A DNA stretch of 64,000 nt from Methylomonas sp. 11b (GCF_000515215.1 NZ_KI911557.1:62001-126000); one strand, 5' to 3'; shown: positions 1-9,264, numbered from the stretch's first letter. Program-made: numbers and translations. Notes: a model not told the origin generated them from the letters alone.

Positions 1-743
1 AGGTTGGTGAACAAAATCAGCGATGAAAAAGACCGGTGAATATAAAAAATGATCGGAAAACTATCGCGCCAATACTGCCTGTCGATGTAGCTGTGCTCAT
101 GAGCGATGTAATCGACCGCTTCCCTGACTTGGGTTCCCATTGCCACTTGCAGTAAGGTCATGGCCATGGCAATTTTTAAAACCAAAGCAAAACGCGGTGT
201 CAGCCAATGGCTGTCTATGGCTTGCAGCAGCGGTTTTTGCGATCTGGCGATAGCGTATATGAGTAGCGCGACGATAAACAGGGCCAGCAGCATGTGCAGG
301 GTTATCATTAATGGCTTCAGGTTGCTTGCCACCACGGCCGAACCCAGCCAACCTTGAAACCCAACCAGTAAAAAAACTGATAACGCTAAATAAAAAATTG
401 CTTTATCGGCTTTCAGATAAACCCTGGAGGTCCAGGCCGTCAGAAAAATCAGAAAACCGATAGTCACGCCGACCAGACGATTCGTGTATTCGGTCCAGGT
501 TTTTACCGGATTGAAGGCGGTGCTTTCGTAACCGCGCGCCGCATAAATTTCATGGTAATTGGCCGGCAATTGCGACTCGTGAGTCGGTGGCACCCATTGT
601 CCGAAGCAGGTCGGCCAGTCCGGACAGCCCATGCCGGCACCAGAGGCGCGGACAATGCCTCCAACCAGAATCACGAAATACACAGCAAAGATGGTTAGTG
701 TGCCTAAACGGCGAAACCGGGCGGCGTCGTGGGCGTCTATCAT
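1..743 (-). CDS. ctaA: Heme A synthase COX15/CtaA (C-terminus off window)
   Basis: The minus strand is open from an ATG at 743 to the left edge, so the C-terminal part is missing. The protein would convert heme O to heme A for cytochrome oxidase and sits in the inner membrane. The N-terminal stretch MGCPDWPTCFGQW directly after the first membrane segment and the NRLVGVTIGF motif before the second are characteristic of the COX15/CtaA family. Hydrophobic segments recur every 30-40 residues, as expected for an eight-helix protein. It ends upstream of an HDOD gene on the same strand, with a 13-bp gap to that gene's stop codon. Confidence 0.88.
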   Translation of the reverse strand, partial: MIDAHDAARFRRLGTLTIFAVYFVILVGGIVRASGAGMGCPDWPTCFGQWVPPTHESQLPANYHEIYAARGYESTAFNPVKTWTEYTNRLVGVTIGFLIFLTAWTSRVYLKADKAIFYLALSVFLLVGFQGWLGSAVVASNLKPLMITLHMLLALFIVALLIYAIARSQKPLLQAIDSHWLTPRFALVLKIAMAMTLLQVAMGTQVREAVDYIAHEHSYIDRQYWRDSFPIIFYIHRSFSSLILFTN

Positions 744-756
744 GTGTTGTTATGTC

Positions 757-1599
757 TCAAAGGAACATTGAATGGGCAAGCTCGATCTCTTCCGAGACTC
801 CTTCAATTTCCAAAATTTCGGTATCGGGCTGGATGCCCAATTTAACAAAGGCCGGTACGGTGTTCCAATCGACGCGGCAGGCGGGGTGATCGGTGCCGGC
901 GATGCTTTGCAGAAAAGCGACTTGCACCAAGTCGACATAATCGGCTTTAGAGCCTGAGTCGCGCTGAAAATCTACATATTCGGAAGGCACCAATTTAAGT
1001 TCTTCCGGGAAATTCCAGGTGTTCATGATCAGTTTGCCGACATGCGGGTGGGCTTTCTCCAGCAGCTTGTCTAATCGGGACGGGCTGTCTCTAAACTCTG
1101 GAATTTTCTCGACCAGTGTCAATATTGGTAATTTACCGATTTGATGGATCAGCCCGGCCAGCATGGCTTCATCGGCGTTTAAATGAGGCACGAAAGCAGC
1201 CAAAGCCCGGCTGATCGCCGAGACATTGACGCCTTGCTCCCAGGTGCTGCGGAAATAGCCTTCCAGTAGCGCCGTGGTAGGCGTGAACATTTGCTGCATG
1301 ATCAAGCTGGTAATCAGCGTGCGAATGGTGTTGTTGCCGAGCCGGGTTACGGCCATTTGAATATTCTTGATTTCCATGGTGCCGCGATACAAGGGGCTGT
1401 TGGCCACTTGTATCAAACGGGCGGAAATAGCGGCGTCGGTTGCGATGATCTCGGCCAGGCTTTGCGCGGTGGCATCACCTTTACTGACAGCGTCGCGGAC
1501 TTTGATGGCGACATCCGGCAAGGTAGGCAGGATTAATCGGTTGGCGTCTAGTTCCGCTTGCACATGGACTAAAAAGTCTTGAACAGATTTGAATTGCAT
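757..1599 (-). CDS. HDOD-domain signalling protein
   Basis: This 280-residue protein is essentially one HDOD domain, a catalytically inactive HD-like fold used in bacterial signalling. Visible signatures are LPTLPDVAIKVRDAVSKGD near residue 25, then AQSLAEIIATDAAISARLIQVANSPLY, and MLAGLIHQIGKLPIL near residue 145. The HD metal ligands are not maintained as in active HD-GYP enzymes, so a phosphodiesterase activity is not expected. It lies between ygfZ (15-bp gap) and ctaA on the same strand. A second HDOD gene is nearby at 3076-3945 on the other strand. Its partner is unknown. Confidence 0.85.
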   Translation of the reverse strand: MQFKSVQDFLVHVQAELDANRLILPTLPDVAIKVRDAVSKGDATAQSLAEIIATDAAISARLIQVANSPLYRGTMEIKNIQMAVTRLGNNTIRTLITSLIMQQMFTPTTALLEGYFRSTWEQGVNVSAISRALAAFVPHLNADEAMLAGLIHQIGKLPILTLVEKIPEFRDSPSRLDKLLEKAHPHVGKLIMNTWNFPEELKLVPSEYVDFQRDSGSKADYVDLVQVAFLQSIAGTDHPACRVDWNTVPAFVKLGIQPDTEILEIEGVSEEIELAHSMFL

Positions 1600-1613
1600 G
1601 GATTGAATTTCCG

Positions 1614-2567
1614 CTATTGATCCGAAATTATCGCGATAGGCGTACGATAGTCGTCATCAAGTATAAGGTTTTTTGGCAGTCCATCAACTATTTGCAGGAC
1701 CAACAGCGCACGGTTTATTCCGGTCCAGACCGCGTTCGTCAGTACGCACCCCATATTTTGCTGAGAAATGCCGTCCAACACCTTACAGCCGTTAATGACG
1801 TCGCTTGCTGATTGACGGCATTCGGCAATAAACAAGGCGCGTTTGACTTTGCCCAAATAGTGACTGCGGGCCACGATTTCCTGGCCTGTGTAACAGCCTT
1901 TACTGAAACTGATGCCGCCAAGCTGGTCAATACCCAACATCTGCGGAATATGTTGTTCGGATTGGCTAATATCAAACCAGGGCAGGGCAGTGGAGATGTC
2001 CTGATAGCGCCACTCGTCCAGGCAGCCGGATTCGAAAGCGTATCGGCTAAACAGTAATCCGGTAAATTCATCGATCTGATCAGACGTACCCAATAGCAGA
2101 TGGCGCGGCGCGCCGGGCAACTTAATGGTCGTTAACGGTATTTGCCCGATTGCGAAATTGTCTGTCGGAACGTCAAATTCAGGCGAAAGACCCGATATGC
2201 CCAGGATATGCATGTTTCCGGTTTGATCATGCAATTTTGCATCGGCTCGCAGCACGTACATCCGCAATTTTTTTAACACGGTGTCGAGTAAGTCCGCAGG
2301 TAGTATCAGGTAAAAAGATTCCAGCGATTTAACCACCAATAGCGTACTGATGACCCGGCCTTTGGCGTTGCAGAATCCAGCTATACTGGCTTGCGCTGCC
2401 GATAAATCGTTAATGTTGCATGTTAGCTGGCCTTGTAAGAGTTTTGCGGCATCCTGACCGCTAACTTCTATGAGGCTCAGGCCGGTGGATGCGAATACTT
2501 TTCTGGATAAAGCAAGTGCATTGGGTTCGCTAAAAGCGTTTGTGTGAACTGTCCGGTCTTCAAGCAT
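1614..2567 (-). CDS. ygfZ: Folate-binding protein YgfZ (GcvT-like)
   Basis: YgfZ-family proteins bind tetrahydrofolate and support maturation or repair of some iron-sulfur enzymes. The 317-residue length fits. The diagnostic signature KGCYTGQEIVARSHYLG is present near residue 220, including the conserved cysteine and the GQE core; this motif separates YgfZ from glycine-cleavage GcvT. An N-terminal GcvT-like fold starts around residue 30 (SLIEVSGQDAAKLLQGQLTCN). No strong ribosome-binding site is seen before the ATG at 2567. It is divergent from a YgfX-like gene; ygfZ and ygfX are also near neighbours in enterobacteria, which supports both calls. Confidence 0.9.
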   Translation of the reverse strand: MLEDRTVHTNAFSEPNALALSRKVFASTGLSLIEVSGQDAAKLLQGQLTCNINDLSAAQASIAGFCNAKGRVISTLLVVKSLESFYLILPADLLDTVLKKLRMYVLRADAKLHDQTGNMHILGISGLSPEFDVPTDNFAIGQIPLTTIKLPGAPRHLLLGTSDQIDEFTGLLFSRYAFESGCLDEWRYQDISTALPWFDISQSEQHIPQMLGIDQLGGISFSKGCYTGQEIVARSHYLGKVKRALFIAECRQSASDVINGCKVLDGISQQNMGCVLTNAVWTGINRALLVLQIVDGLPKNLILDDDYRTPIAIISDQ

Positions 2568-2644
2568 GGCGGTAAGGTTTGTAGGAATACGTGAACATAA
2601 TTTAGCAGGGTAGTTTACCTTAGCTCGAAAAAGGTGCGGCGATT

Positions 2645-3076
2645 GTGTCGAAAAATCTTGAACAGAGCATGAATTTTACAGTGGGGCGCTCACGGGCGCT
2701 GACATTCATCGTTAGCGCCATCCACGCGGTGACGCTGGCGGCATGTTGGCTAAACGCGCTGCCGATGCCTTACCAATGCTTGCTAACGATGGCGGTATTT
2801 TTGAGTTGGCGAAGCAATATGGCATCCGGCAAAATTGGCGGCGCATATCTGCGCTATACTCCTCAGCATGGATGGTCGCTGCTGGGAAGTGGCGACCATT
2901 ACCAGTCTATCGAGATTCAAGCATCAACTGTGGTAACCGGATTACTAATCGCGCTGCATTGGGTGCATGATAAAGGGAGGCGTCAATCGATGATAATTCC
3001 CAAAGATGCAATGAGTAACAACGATTACCGCAAACTCTCGGTTTGTTTAATTATTTCAGGTCATGGTCATGGTTGA
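2645..3076 (+). CDS. YgfX/CptA-like small membrane protein
   Basis: This 143-residue protein begins at a GTG (2645) with an AAGG ribosome-binding site upstream; an in-frame ATG at 2669 is the alternative. Residues about 18-55 form two hydrophobic helices separated by a short polar turn, followed by a soluble tail with a GxYLRYTPQHGW-type strand. That layout and the position beside ygfZ match the YgfX (CptA) family. The sequence match is weak, so function is inferred from architecture and neighbourhood. Its TGA overlaps the ATG of the next gene by one base, indicating translational coupling to the HDOD protein. Confidence 0.55.
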   Translation: MSKNLEQSMNFTVGRSRALTFIVSAIHAVTLAACWLNALPMPYQCLLTMAVFLSWRSNMASGKIGGAYLRYTPQHGWSLLGSGDHYQSIEIQASTVVTGLLIALHWVHDKGRRQSMIIPKDAMSNNDYRKLSVCLIISGHGHG

Positions 3077-3945
3077 TGAATGCCGGTGTAAAGCAAACAA
3101 TTGAATTGCAGATGAGTTCGCTGAAAAACTTGCCGGTTTTGCCCGAGGCGAGTCTGCGAATTCTGGGTGCCATTAACACGCCGGACATACCCATAGAAAA
3201 GCTGGCGGATGCCTTATCTTTATCGCCTGGTTTGGTCGCCAGATTGCTTGGATTAGCGAATTCGGCCTACTTTGCCCGAGGCCGTAATGTCTCAGACATT
3301 CGTACCGCCATTTTTCAGGTCCTGGGCCTGGATTTAGTAAAAGCCCTGGCAATGGCAATTATTTTTAATGTTCAATTTGATACGCGTAAATGCCAAGGAT
3401 TCGACGCCGAGTATTTTTGGATACGCTCATTAACAACGGCGGTATCCGCGCAAAAATTGGCAGCCGAAATTCCACAATTGCGCGAGTTTACGCCATCGAC
3501 TATTTATTCCGGCGGATTGCTGCTCAATATCGGCGTATTGGTGCTCGGCTATTTGCAGCCCGAAGAGCTGTATGAGGTTTTTGTCGAGAGCAAAAGAACT
3601 CGCTTGCCGGTGAGTGAGGGAATTTCTCGACAAATGGGGCAGAGCCATTATCAAATCGGTCATTTTTTATTGCATAAATGGCATTTGCCGGCTTTGTATC
3701 AGATTCTATTGCAAAATTATGAAAATAAGGATTTTGACGGTATAGAACTGCCCTTGCTGACTTTATTGAGGGTTTGTGAGCGATTAAGTGCAGCCGTGAT
3801 TGCCGGTGAATCGATTAATCTGCAAGAGTTTGAGCCGGAATGTCGGAAAATTAAGTTACCGTTGGAAAATATACGCGAGCTAGCCGAACAACTGGGCGAA
3901 AATCAGCCGGCTATGCAAAAACTTGCAGCCATCATGGGGAATTGA
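3076..3945 (+). CDS. HDOD-domain signalling protein
   Basis: I place the start at the ATG 3076-3078, which overlaps the preceding TGA (TGATG arrangement), rather than at an upstream TTG. The 289-residue product is an HDOD domain: LPVLPEASLRILGAINTPD near residue 20, a SLSPGLVARLLGLANSAYF helix pair, and GGLLLNIGVLVLGYL in place of the usual GLLHDIG. The stop overlaps the ATG of the following diguanylate cyclase, so HDOD and GGDEF proteins are made from one coupled message. That pairing suggests an input/output module in cyclic-di-GMP signalling, though the target is not visible. Confidence 0.85.
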   Translation: MNAGVKQTIELQMSSLKNLPVLPEASLRILGAINTPDIPIEKLADALSLSPGLVARLLGLANSAYFARGRNVSDIRTAIFQVLGLDLVKALAMAIIFNVQFDTRKCQGFDAEYFWIRSLTTAVSAQKLAAEIPQLREFTPSTIYSGGLLLNIGVLVLGYLQPEELYEVFVESKRTRLPVSEGISRQMGQSHYQIGHFLLHKWHLPALYQILLQNYENKDFDGIELPLLTLLRVCERLSAAVIAGESINLQEFEPECRKIKLPLENIRELAEQLGENQPAMQKLAAIMGN

Positions 3946-5144
3946 TGAATCAGCACAGCGCAGACAGTCAAGATGCCAAACTAGCGGGCTTCGGCATGCA
4001 AGATTTGCTGATCGACCTCGTCAATGCGCTGTCCGCAGTTAAACAACTGTCCGAAATCGACTATCAAGTCGATGATGAAAAAGCCCTAATCAGACAGGCT
4101 TTGGCAAGCCTTATCCAATATCAAGACATGGAACGCTGCTCTTTTTTTATCGTGGATAGTGAAGGCTTATTAAGCAATGTCGCCGGTATTAGTGTTCGTG
4201 AGTTGGGCAATACTGAACCAAATGTTGATAGGCCTTTGCGCTTTAAAGTCGGGGAAGGCTTGATCGGTGCGGCCGCTGCGACCGGTGTTTTGCAACATTG
4301 TCAAAATTGTCATGAAGATAAGCGATTTGAAAAAACTGGAAACGTGAACCAATCGCCCGGCTCAATTATCAGCGTGCCGGTTTTTACCTTCAACCGCACT
4401 CTGATTGGCGTTTTAAACGTATCGCATCCGCAAGCAAATTACTTCAGCGATTGGCATATTCGTTTATTGGAAGTCTATAAAAACATGCTTGGTCAGTTGA
4501 TCACCACTCGGCGCCTGGTTCAGCAAATGGAACAGCAAATTGCGTTGAGGACGGCCGAGTTGGAGAGCTTGGTCGCCGAAACCAATCAACTTAAAGATCA
4601 TTTTGCCAGTATGTCCATGCATGACCAATTAACAGGCCTGCATAATCGGCGGTATTTTTACGACCAAGTCGAAGTCGTTATCGCTCATCATAAGCGCTAC
4701 AAAACTAGTTTTTGTCTGCTGGTGATGGACATTGATCATTTCAAAGTGATTAATGATCGCTTCGGCCATTTGTTTGGCGATCAAGTATTAACCGGCGTGG
4801 CTAACGCGTTAAAGCGACAAGTCCGCAATACCGATATTCTGGTGCGTTTTGGTGGTGAGGAGTTTGTCGCGATTTTTACCAACACCCGTTGCGATAGCGG
4901 TAAAACATTCGCGGAACGTATTCGTCAGGAAATTAAAGCTCTGGAATGGTCTATCGATAAAGAGATGGTTAATTTGACCCTGAGTATTGGTTTGTATTGC
5001 CTGAATGGCGACTTGGTTCAATCCGAACAAACGCCGGACATTGACCAAATGATTAATTACGCCGATGCCGCCTTGTATCAAGCTAAAGCCAGCGGCCGAG
5101 ATAAAACAATAGTATTCGGCGAAGCCTGCTCAGATCAGGGTTAA
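3945..5144 (+). CDS. GAF-GGDEF diguanylate cyclase
   Basis: The 399-residue soluble protein has an N-terminal GAF-like sensor (about residues 40-190, with FKVGEGLIGAAAATG), a short coiled coil around residues 195-225, and a C-terminal GGDEF domain (about 230-395). The active-site loop reads RFGGEEF, the functional GGEEF variant, and LTGLHNRRYF and MDIDHFKVINDRFGH carry the metal- and GTP-binding residues. It should make cyclic-di-GMP. I see no clear RxxD inhibitory site five residues before GGEEF. The start ATG overlaps the stop of the upstream HDOD gene, so an apparent TTG three bases earlier was not used. Confidence 0.93.
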   Translation: MNQHSADSQDAKLAGFGMQDLLIDLVNALSAVKQLSEIDYQVDDEKALIRQALASLIQYQDMERCSFFIVDSEGLLSNVAGISVRELGNTEPNVDRPLRFKVGEGLIGAAAATGVLQHCQNCHEDKRFEKTGNVNQSPGSIISVPVFTFNRTLIGVLNVSHPQANYFSDWHIRLLEVYKNMLGQLITTRRLVQQMEQQIALRTAELESLVAETNQLKDHFASMSMHDQLTGLHNRRYFYDQVEVVIAHHKRYKTSFCLLVMDIDHFKVINDRFGHLFGDQVLTGVANALKRQVRNTDILVRFGGEEFVAIFTNTRCDSGKTFAERIRQEIKALEWSIDKEMVNLTLSIGLYCLNGDLVQSEQTPDIDQMINYADAALYQAKASGRDKTIVFGEACSDQG

Positions 5145-5276
5145 AAACATTTTTAGGTTATTCGTAATCTGATTCCGTAGCTAAAATTGTGAATTTTTAC
5201 ACTTTGCGTAAAACGGGGGATCGTTGCGATTCTGGTACTTGGTTTTTAATTAAGCAAATACCGGAGTTTGTTCAGA

Positions 5277-5888
5277 TTAATACAAATACCACCTCCCGGT
5301 TCCCCAGTACCAATTGTAGCGATAGCCGGAATACCAGTTGTTGTAAAAAACCTGTTGCCATCGTCTCCGCCATTGGTAATCGGCTTGCTCCGATTGGCGG
5401 GCTTTTACTGCCTCTTTAAGTAAACTGCTTGCTTCTTTGTCGCCTTTGTTGGCGGTAATGGACAACCATTTTTCAGCCTCGCCCGGATCGGAGCCCATTT
5501 CACCGAGACCCGTCAGATAAACCCTACCCAAAGCTTTTTGCGCGTCGAAGTTGCCTTTCTCGGCGGATTCACGCATCCATTTGATCGACTTATAAGTATC
5601 TTGGCGAACACCGTCAGCTCTAAAGAAACGCAGGGCCAAATCGTAAGCGGCGCGCGGGTCGTTTGCGGCCAGCTCTTCAAGTGCTTTGATTTTTGCAGCG
5701 TCTTCAGCGGACATCGCCGGTTCCGGCTGAAAAGAGGCATAGTCTTTCGGGCGATCCGCACAGCCATTCTCGTCGCAAATTCTGATGGTGTCTGACTTAA
5801 CTTGTTTCTCTTGATGTGTACACGCGACAAGGCCAAACGCTACGAATAATACAAATAGCGTTGACAAAAAAGGCTTTTTTGAATGCAT
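5277..5888 (-). CDS. Sel1-repeat lipoprotein
   Basis: The protein starts with a lipoprotein signal peptide whose lipobox is GLVAC (Cys about residue 23), so it is probably lipid-anchored after export. Residues about 75-160 hold two Sel1-like (TPR-type) repeats, recognisable from the A-x-x-x-L-x-x-x-[FY]-x-x-G pattern (RAAYDLALRFFRADGV and FDAQKALGRVYLTGLG). The C-terminus is rich in Trp, Tyr and Arg. Such repeats mediate protein-protein contacts; a partner cannot be named. It converges on the GGDEF gene and is divergent from the CsgG-like lipoprotein gene, sharing an intergenic region of about 100 bp. Confidence 0.8.
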   Translation of the reverse strand: MHSKKPFLSTLFVLFVAFGLVACTHQEKQVKSDTIRICDENGCADRPKDYASFQPEPAMSAEDAAKIKALEELAANDPRAAYDLALRFFRADGVRQDTYKSIKWMRESAEKGNFDAQKALGRVYLTGLGEMGSDPGEAEKWLSITANKGDKEASSLLKEAVKARQSEQADYQWRRRWQQVFYNNWYSGYRYNWYWGTGRWYLY

Positions 5889-5991
5889 GAGTATTTCCTT
5901 TTTCTTTTCATAAGTTTTGGTCTATTATCGCTCGAATTTTTTAGTTTGCTAGGCGTCATTAACTGAACGGCAATTTTTTGGAGTTTTTTGG

Positions 5992-6858
5992 ATGAGCGTT
6001 AAATCAATTCGAGATTTATCATTACTGGTCTCTGTTTTTGCTTTTGCCGGCTGCGCGCAACAGCCTGGCTTGCAGACAGGTGGTAGTTCAAATTTAGTCT
6101 CTGGCTCTGCCGGCGGAGCGACCAGCGTCAACGCCAATAAGTCTTTGGAGCGTTGCGCCAGCCCATTGGGTACCTTAGCGGTCAGCGATGGCCGTTTTTC
6201 GGGAGCATCAGGTGTAACCACAGTTGATCCGTTAATCCGCTTGGCAGTACAGCAATCCAATTGTTTTATTATCACCGGTATTGGCAATATGAGCACCAGC
6301 GCCATGCTGGATAGAATCACCGACCAACAAAGAAACTCCGGAGAATATCGGTCAGGTTCAAAACAACACAAAGGCCAACGTGTTGCCGCAGACTATTTAC
6401 TTGACCCGCAGATTATCGTCGCTAACGAATCGACAGGCGGACAAGGGGGCTCCATCGGGGCCGGATTAATCGGTGCCGGATTAGGTGCTGCCGGTTTGGG
6501 CGGTCTAGGCGCCATTGCCGGCGCGGTTTCGCATGCCGTGGAAACGAGAACTACCGATGTGGCACTGACACTGACCGATATTCGTTCAACCGTACAAATT
6601 GCCATTTCCCAAGGTAGTGCCACCGCGAACAATATGAGTACCTCGGGCGGCGGCGCGTTTGGCGGTTGGGGCGGACTTTTTGCCGGCGCGGCCGGGGGTA
6701 GCATAGGCATGTACAGCAGAACCCCGGAAGGCATAGCTACCGCGGCAGCCTTTTTTGATGCCTATAACAATATGGTCCAATCGCTCAGAAACTATAAAGC
6801 GCAGGAAGTACAGGGCGGTGGCGGTAGCGGTCAAGGTGGTGTTTTGCAAGTCAAGTAA
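5992..6858 (+). CDS. CsgG/HfaB-like lipoprotein
   Basis: A 288-residue predicted lipoprotein with lipobox FAGC near residue 20 and a low-complexity Gly/Ser linker. The body resembles the CsgG/HfaB family: TLAVSDGR strand, RLAVQQSNCFIITG, then ADYLLDPQIIV. A glycine/alanine-rich stretch (GAGLIGAGLGAAGLGGLG) follows and could be a membrane-contacting element. Family members form outer-membrane secretion pores or holdfast anchors; here no curli or holdfast genes are adjacent, so the role is open. A perfect 11-bp hairpin follows 8 bp after the stop. Confidence 0.6.
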   Translation: MSVKSIRDLSLLVSVFAFAGCAQQPGLQTGGSSNLVSGSAGGATSVNANKSLERCASPLGTLAVSDGRFSGASGVTTVDPLIRLAVQQSNCFIITGIGNMSTSAMLDRITDQQRNSGEYRSGSKQHKGQRVAADYLLDPQIIVANESTGGQGGSIGAGLIGAGLGAAGLGGLGAIAGAVSHAVETRTTDVALTLTDIRSTVQIAISQGSATANNMSTSGGGAFGGWGGLFAGAAGGSIGMYSRTPEGIATAAAFFDAYNNMVQSLRNYKAQEVQGGGGSGQGGVLQVK

Positions 6859-6866
6859 CAATCCGA

Positions 6867-6894
6867 TAGCGCATCGTCTTTAAACGATGCGCTA
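6867..6894 (+). terminator. Hairpin after the CsgG-like gene
   Basis: Perfect inverted repeat TAGCGCATCGT / ACGATGCGCTA with a 6-base loop, 8 bp after the stop codon. There is no T-run behind it, so it may be a transcript-stabilising hairpin or a weak terminator rather than a classical Rho-independent one. Confidence 0.55.
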
Positions 6895-6999
6895 CTCCTC
6901 GTGTCGGCGCGGTCATATCCGTAAATTCTCTGTATAATCGCGCCCGCACTCTTCCGGTTTATCCGGCTCCTGTTAAATTAATCCTTCTGTATAAAATTC

Positions 7000-8091
7000 A
7001 TGGCACTACATTGCGGAATCGTTGGGCTGCCCAACGTCGGTAAATCAACTCTGTTCAACGCGCTGACCAAAGCCACCATTGCGGCTGAAAACTATCCTTT
7101 TTGCACCATAGACCCAAACGTGGGTGTGGTGCCGGTACCGGATCCGCGCATGGATAAACTGGCGGCCATCGTCAATCCTGAACGCGTATTACCGACCACC
7201 ATTGAGTTCGTCGACATCGCCGGATTAGTGGCCGGCGCGTCGAAAGGCGAAGGCTTGGGCAACCAATTTCTCGGTAATATTCGCGAAACCGATGCCGTTG
7301 TGCATGTGGTGCGCTGTTTTGATGACGACAACGTGATTCACGTTGCCGGCAAAGTCGATCCGATCAACGATATTGAAGTCATCAATACTGAATTGGCGCT
7401 GGCCGACATGTCTTCCGTCGAAAGAGCGCTGCAAAAAGCCGCAAAGGCTTCAAAGTCCGGCAACAAGGATGAGCTGGCCAGAAAGGAAGTTCTCGAACGG
7501 GTGCTGGAACATCTCAATGCCGGTGAAGCCGTGCGTACTTTGGGTCTAAGCGAAGATGAAGCCAAACTGATCAAGGACCTGTGCCTGATCACGATCAAGC
7601 CCACGCTATATGTTGCCAACGTTCAAGACGACGGTTTTGAGAACAACCCGATGCTGGACAAAGTCAAAGCCTTTGCCGAAAAGGAAGGCTCCAAGGTTGT
7701 CGCTGTCTGCGCGGCCATAGAAGCCGAAATCGTGCAACTTGATGAAGACGAAAAGAAAGAATTCCTCGAAGACTTGGGCTTGGAAGAGCCTGGCTTGAAT
7801 AGGGTGGTACGTGCCGGCTACGAACTATTGAATCTCTCGACTTATTTCACCGCAGGCGTCAAAGAAGTCAGAGCGTGGACCATTCCTGTCAACGCCACCG
7901 CGCCGCAAGCCGCGGGCGTGATTCACTCCGATTTCGAAAAGGGGTTCATCCGCGCCGAAGTGGTGTCTTATGCGGATTTTATAGCTTACAACGGCGAACA
8001 AGGAGCCAAAGACGCCGGTAAATGGCGGTTGGAAGGCAAGGAGTACAAAGTCCAGGATGGTGACGTGATGCACTTTCGTTTCAATGTTTGA
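7000..8091 (+). CDS. ychF: Ribosome-binding GTPase/ATPase YchF
   Basis: This 363-residue P-loop protein is full length for the YchF/OLA1 family. The N-terminus carries [15 protein letters not shown] (G1), FVDIAGLV (G3) and, in place of the usual G4 NKxD, the family-typical altered motif around YVANVQDDG. The C-terminal TGS domain is present, ending [10 protein letters not shown], the usual YchF terminus. YchF proteins bind ribosomes and are negative regulators of the oxidative-stress response in several bacteria. A TATAAT at 6933-6938 may be its promoter. Its stop lies inside the -35 box of the downstream tRNA promoter. Confidence 0.97.
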   Translation: MALHCGIVGLPNVGKSTLFNALTKATIAAENYPFCTIDPNVGVVPVPDPRMDKLAAIVNPERVLPTTIEFVDIAGLVAGASKGEGLGNQFLGNIRETDAVVHVVRCFDDDNVIHVAGKVDPINDIEVINTELALADMSSVERALQKAAKASKSGNKDELARKEVLERVLEHLNAGEAVRTLGLSEDEAKLIKDLCLITIKPTLYVANVQDDGFENNPMLDKVKAFAEKEGSKVVAVCAAIEAEIVQLDEDEKKEFLEDLGLEEPGLNRVVRAGYELLNLSTYFTAGVKEVRAWTIPVNATAPQAAGVIHSDFEKGFIRAEVVSYADFIAYNGEQGAKDAGKWRLEGKEYKVQDGDVMHFRFNV

Positions 8092-8116
8092 CAATTGAAA
8101 AGACGCGTCCTATAAT
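8088..8116 (+). promoter_or_regulatory. Consensus sigma70 promoter for the tRNA
   Basis: TTGACA at 8088-8093 and TATAAT at 8111-8116 are separated by exactly 17 bp, a perfect consensus promoter. The -35 overlaps the last bases and stop codon of ychF. The -10 lies in the loop of the hairpin at 8095-8130. The tRNA begins 28 bp after the -10. Confidence 0.88.
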
Positions 8117-8130
8117 GCGCGTCTTTTCAA
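8095..8130 (+). terminator. 13-bp hairpin after ychF, overlapping the tRNA promoter
   Basis: TTGAAAAGACGCG and CGCGTCTTTTCAA form a perfect 13-bp stem with a 10-base loop 3 bp after the ychF stop. The 3' arm contains TCTTTTC, so it can act as a terminator for ychF. The stem occupies the spacer and start region of the tRNA promoter. Confidence 0.75.
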
Positions 8131-8143
8131 AGCTGTTCCCAGT

Positions 8144-8221
8144 GGCGATATAGCTCAATCCGGTTAGAGCGCGGGATTCATAACCCCGAGGTTCCAGGTT
8201 CAATTCCCGGTGTCGCCACCA
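8144..8221 (+). tRNA. tRNA-Met (anticodon CAT), element attachment gene
   Basis: The acceptor stem GGCGATA pairs with TGTCGCC (one G-U pair), the D arm is GCTC..GAGC, the anticodon loop is TTCATAA, the T arm contains GGTTCAATTCC, and CCA is encoded (8219-8221). The anticodon stem has an A-C mismatch next to the loop. A CAT anticodon could also belong to the lysidine-modified tRNA-Ile2; elongator Met is my preference without a model score. The integrase stop lies 14 bp after the CCA, so the tRNA 3' end is the likely attL. Confidence 0.85.
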
Positions 8222-8235
8222 TTTAAATCAATAAT

Positions 8236-9264
8236 TTAGCGTTTTTTCATCACTGTTACATTTTTGGGTGCTACCGATTTTGCAACGATTGATGAAACAT
8301 TGTTAGCGTAGTCGTTAAGATGATCGGGTGCTAGATGTGCATATCTAAGCACCATGTCGTAGCTACTCCAACCTCCCAGTTCTTGCAAAACGTTCAGTGG
8401 TGTCCCATTTTGAACGTGCCAACTTGCCCAAGTATGTCTCAATCCATGCCAAGTAAAATTCTCAATTTGAGCGCGTTTTAATGCTTCACGCCAGAATTTT
8501 GTTCCTACCTTTAACACTGGACAGCCTCGGTAAGTAAATACTCGCACTGGATGATTTCCAATCTGGAGCGCCAAAATATCAATTGCATCCTGATTCAGTG
8601 GCACCCGAATGACCTTCCCATTTTTTGACTGATCAGCATAAATCCATGCTATTTTTTTTTGCATGTCGATCTGTGACCACTCCAACTGGGTGACATTAGA
8701 TTCTCGCAAACCTGTTGCCAACGTGAAGATTGCCATTGCCCTTGTGTGCTCTGGTAACTCATCTAGCAACCTTCTGGCTTCCTCGGGTGTTAGCCATCTC
8801 AGCCTTTGATTATTTTCTTTAAACCGCCGGATGTGTGGAACGCTATCGATCCACTTCCATTCCTTCATAGATTTATTCAGGATGGATCGTATTAACTCGG
8901 TAGTGCGATTCACACGAGTTTTTCCGGCAACCTTAAGCTTTTCAGCAATGATTTTTTCAATTAACGTCTCGTTAATTTCATCGATATATACATCATCGAG
9001 AAAAGTTCTTAACCATTTTAGGTGATACTTGTCAGTGTCTATCGATTTTTTCTCTGATTCCGAAATCCAGCGAGTTACTGCACTTTGCCAGATATAACGG
9101 GGCTTTTCACCCATTTTGATAATATCGTGAGCTTTGGCCTTCGTTTTGTCAGCTATTTCTTGAGCTTTAGTTTTGTCTTCGGTTCCAGTAGATCTGAATA
9201 TTGTTTTTCCGTTAATCGTAAACTTGTAATGCCAATATTTTGATCCTTTTCTTTTAAAGAGCAT
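8236..9264 (-). CDS. int: Tyrosine recombinase/integrase of the mobile element
   Basis: A 342-residue phage-type integrase. The C-terminal catalytic domain shows the Arg in ATGLRESNVTQL, the HxxR box HGLRHTWASWH and the nucleophile Tyr in MVLRYAHLAPDH, with the SAM-like core-binding domain before it. It would integrate and excise the element at the tRNA 3' end. It reads toward the tRNA, the normal arrangement for tRNA-targeting elements. The upstream excisionase-like gene overlaps its start by 112 bp in another frame, so the two are co-transcribed and int expression probably depends on translation of that gene. Confidence 0.95.
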   Translation of the reverse strand: MLFKRKGSKYWHYKFTINGKTIFRSTGTEDKTKAQEIADKTKAKAHDIIKMGEKPRYIWQSAVTRWISESEKKSIDTDKYHLKWLRTFLDDVYIDEINETLIEKIIAEKLKVAGKTRVNRTTELIRSILNKSMKEWKWIDSVPHIRRFKENNQRLRWLTPEEARRLLDELPEHTRAMAIFTLATGLRESNVTQLEWSQIDMQKKIAWIYADQSKNGKVIRVPLNQDAIDILALQIGNHPVRVFTYRGCPVLKVGTKFWREALKRAQIENFTWHGLRHTWASWHVQNGTPLNVLQELGGWSSYDMVLRYAHLAPDHLNDYANNVSSIVAKSVAPKNVTVMKKR

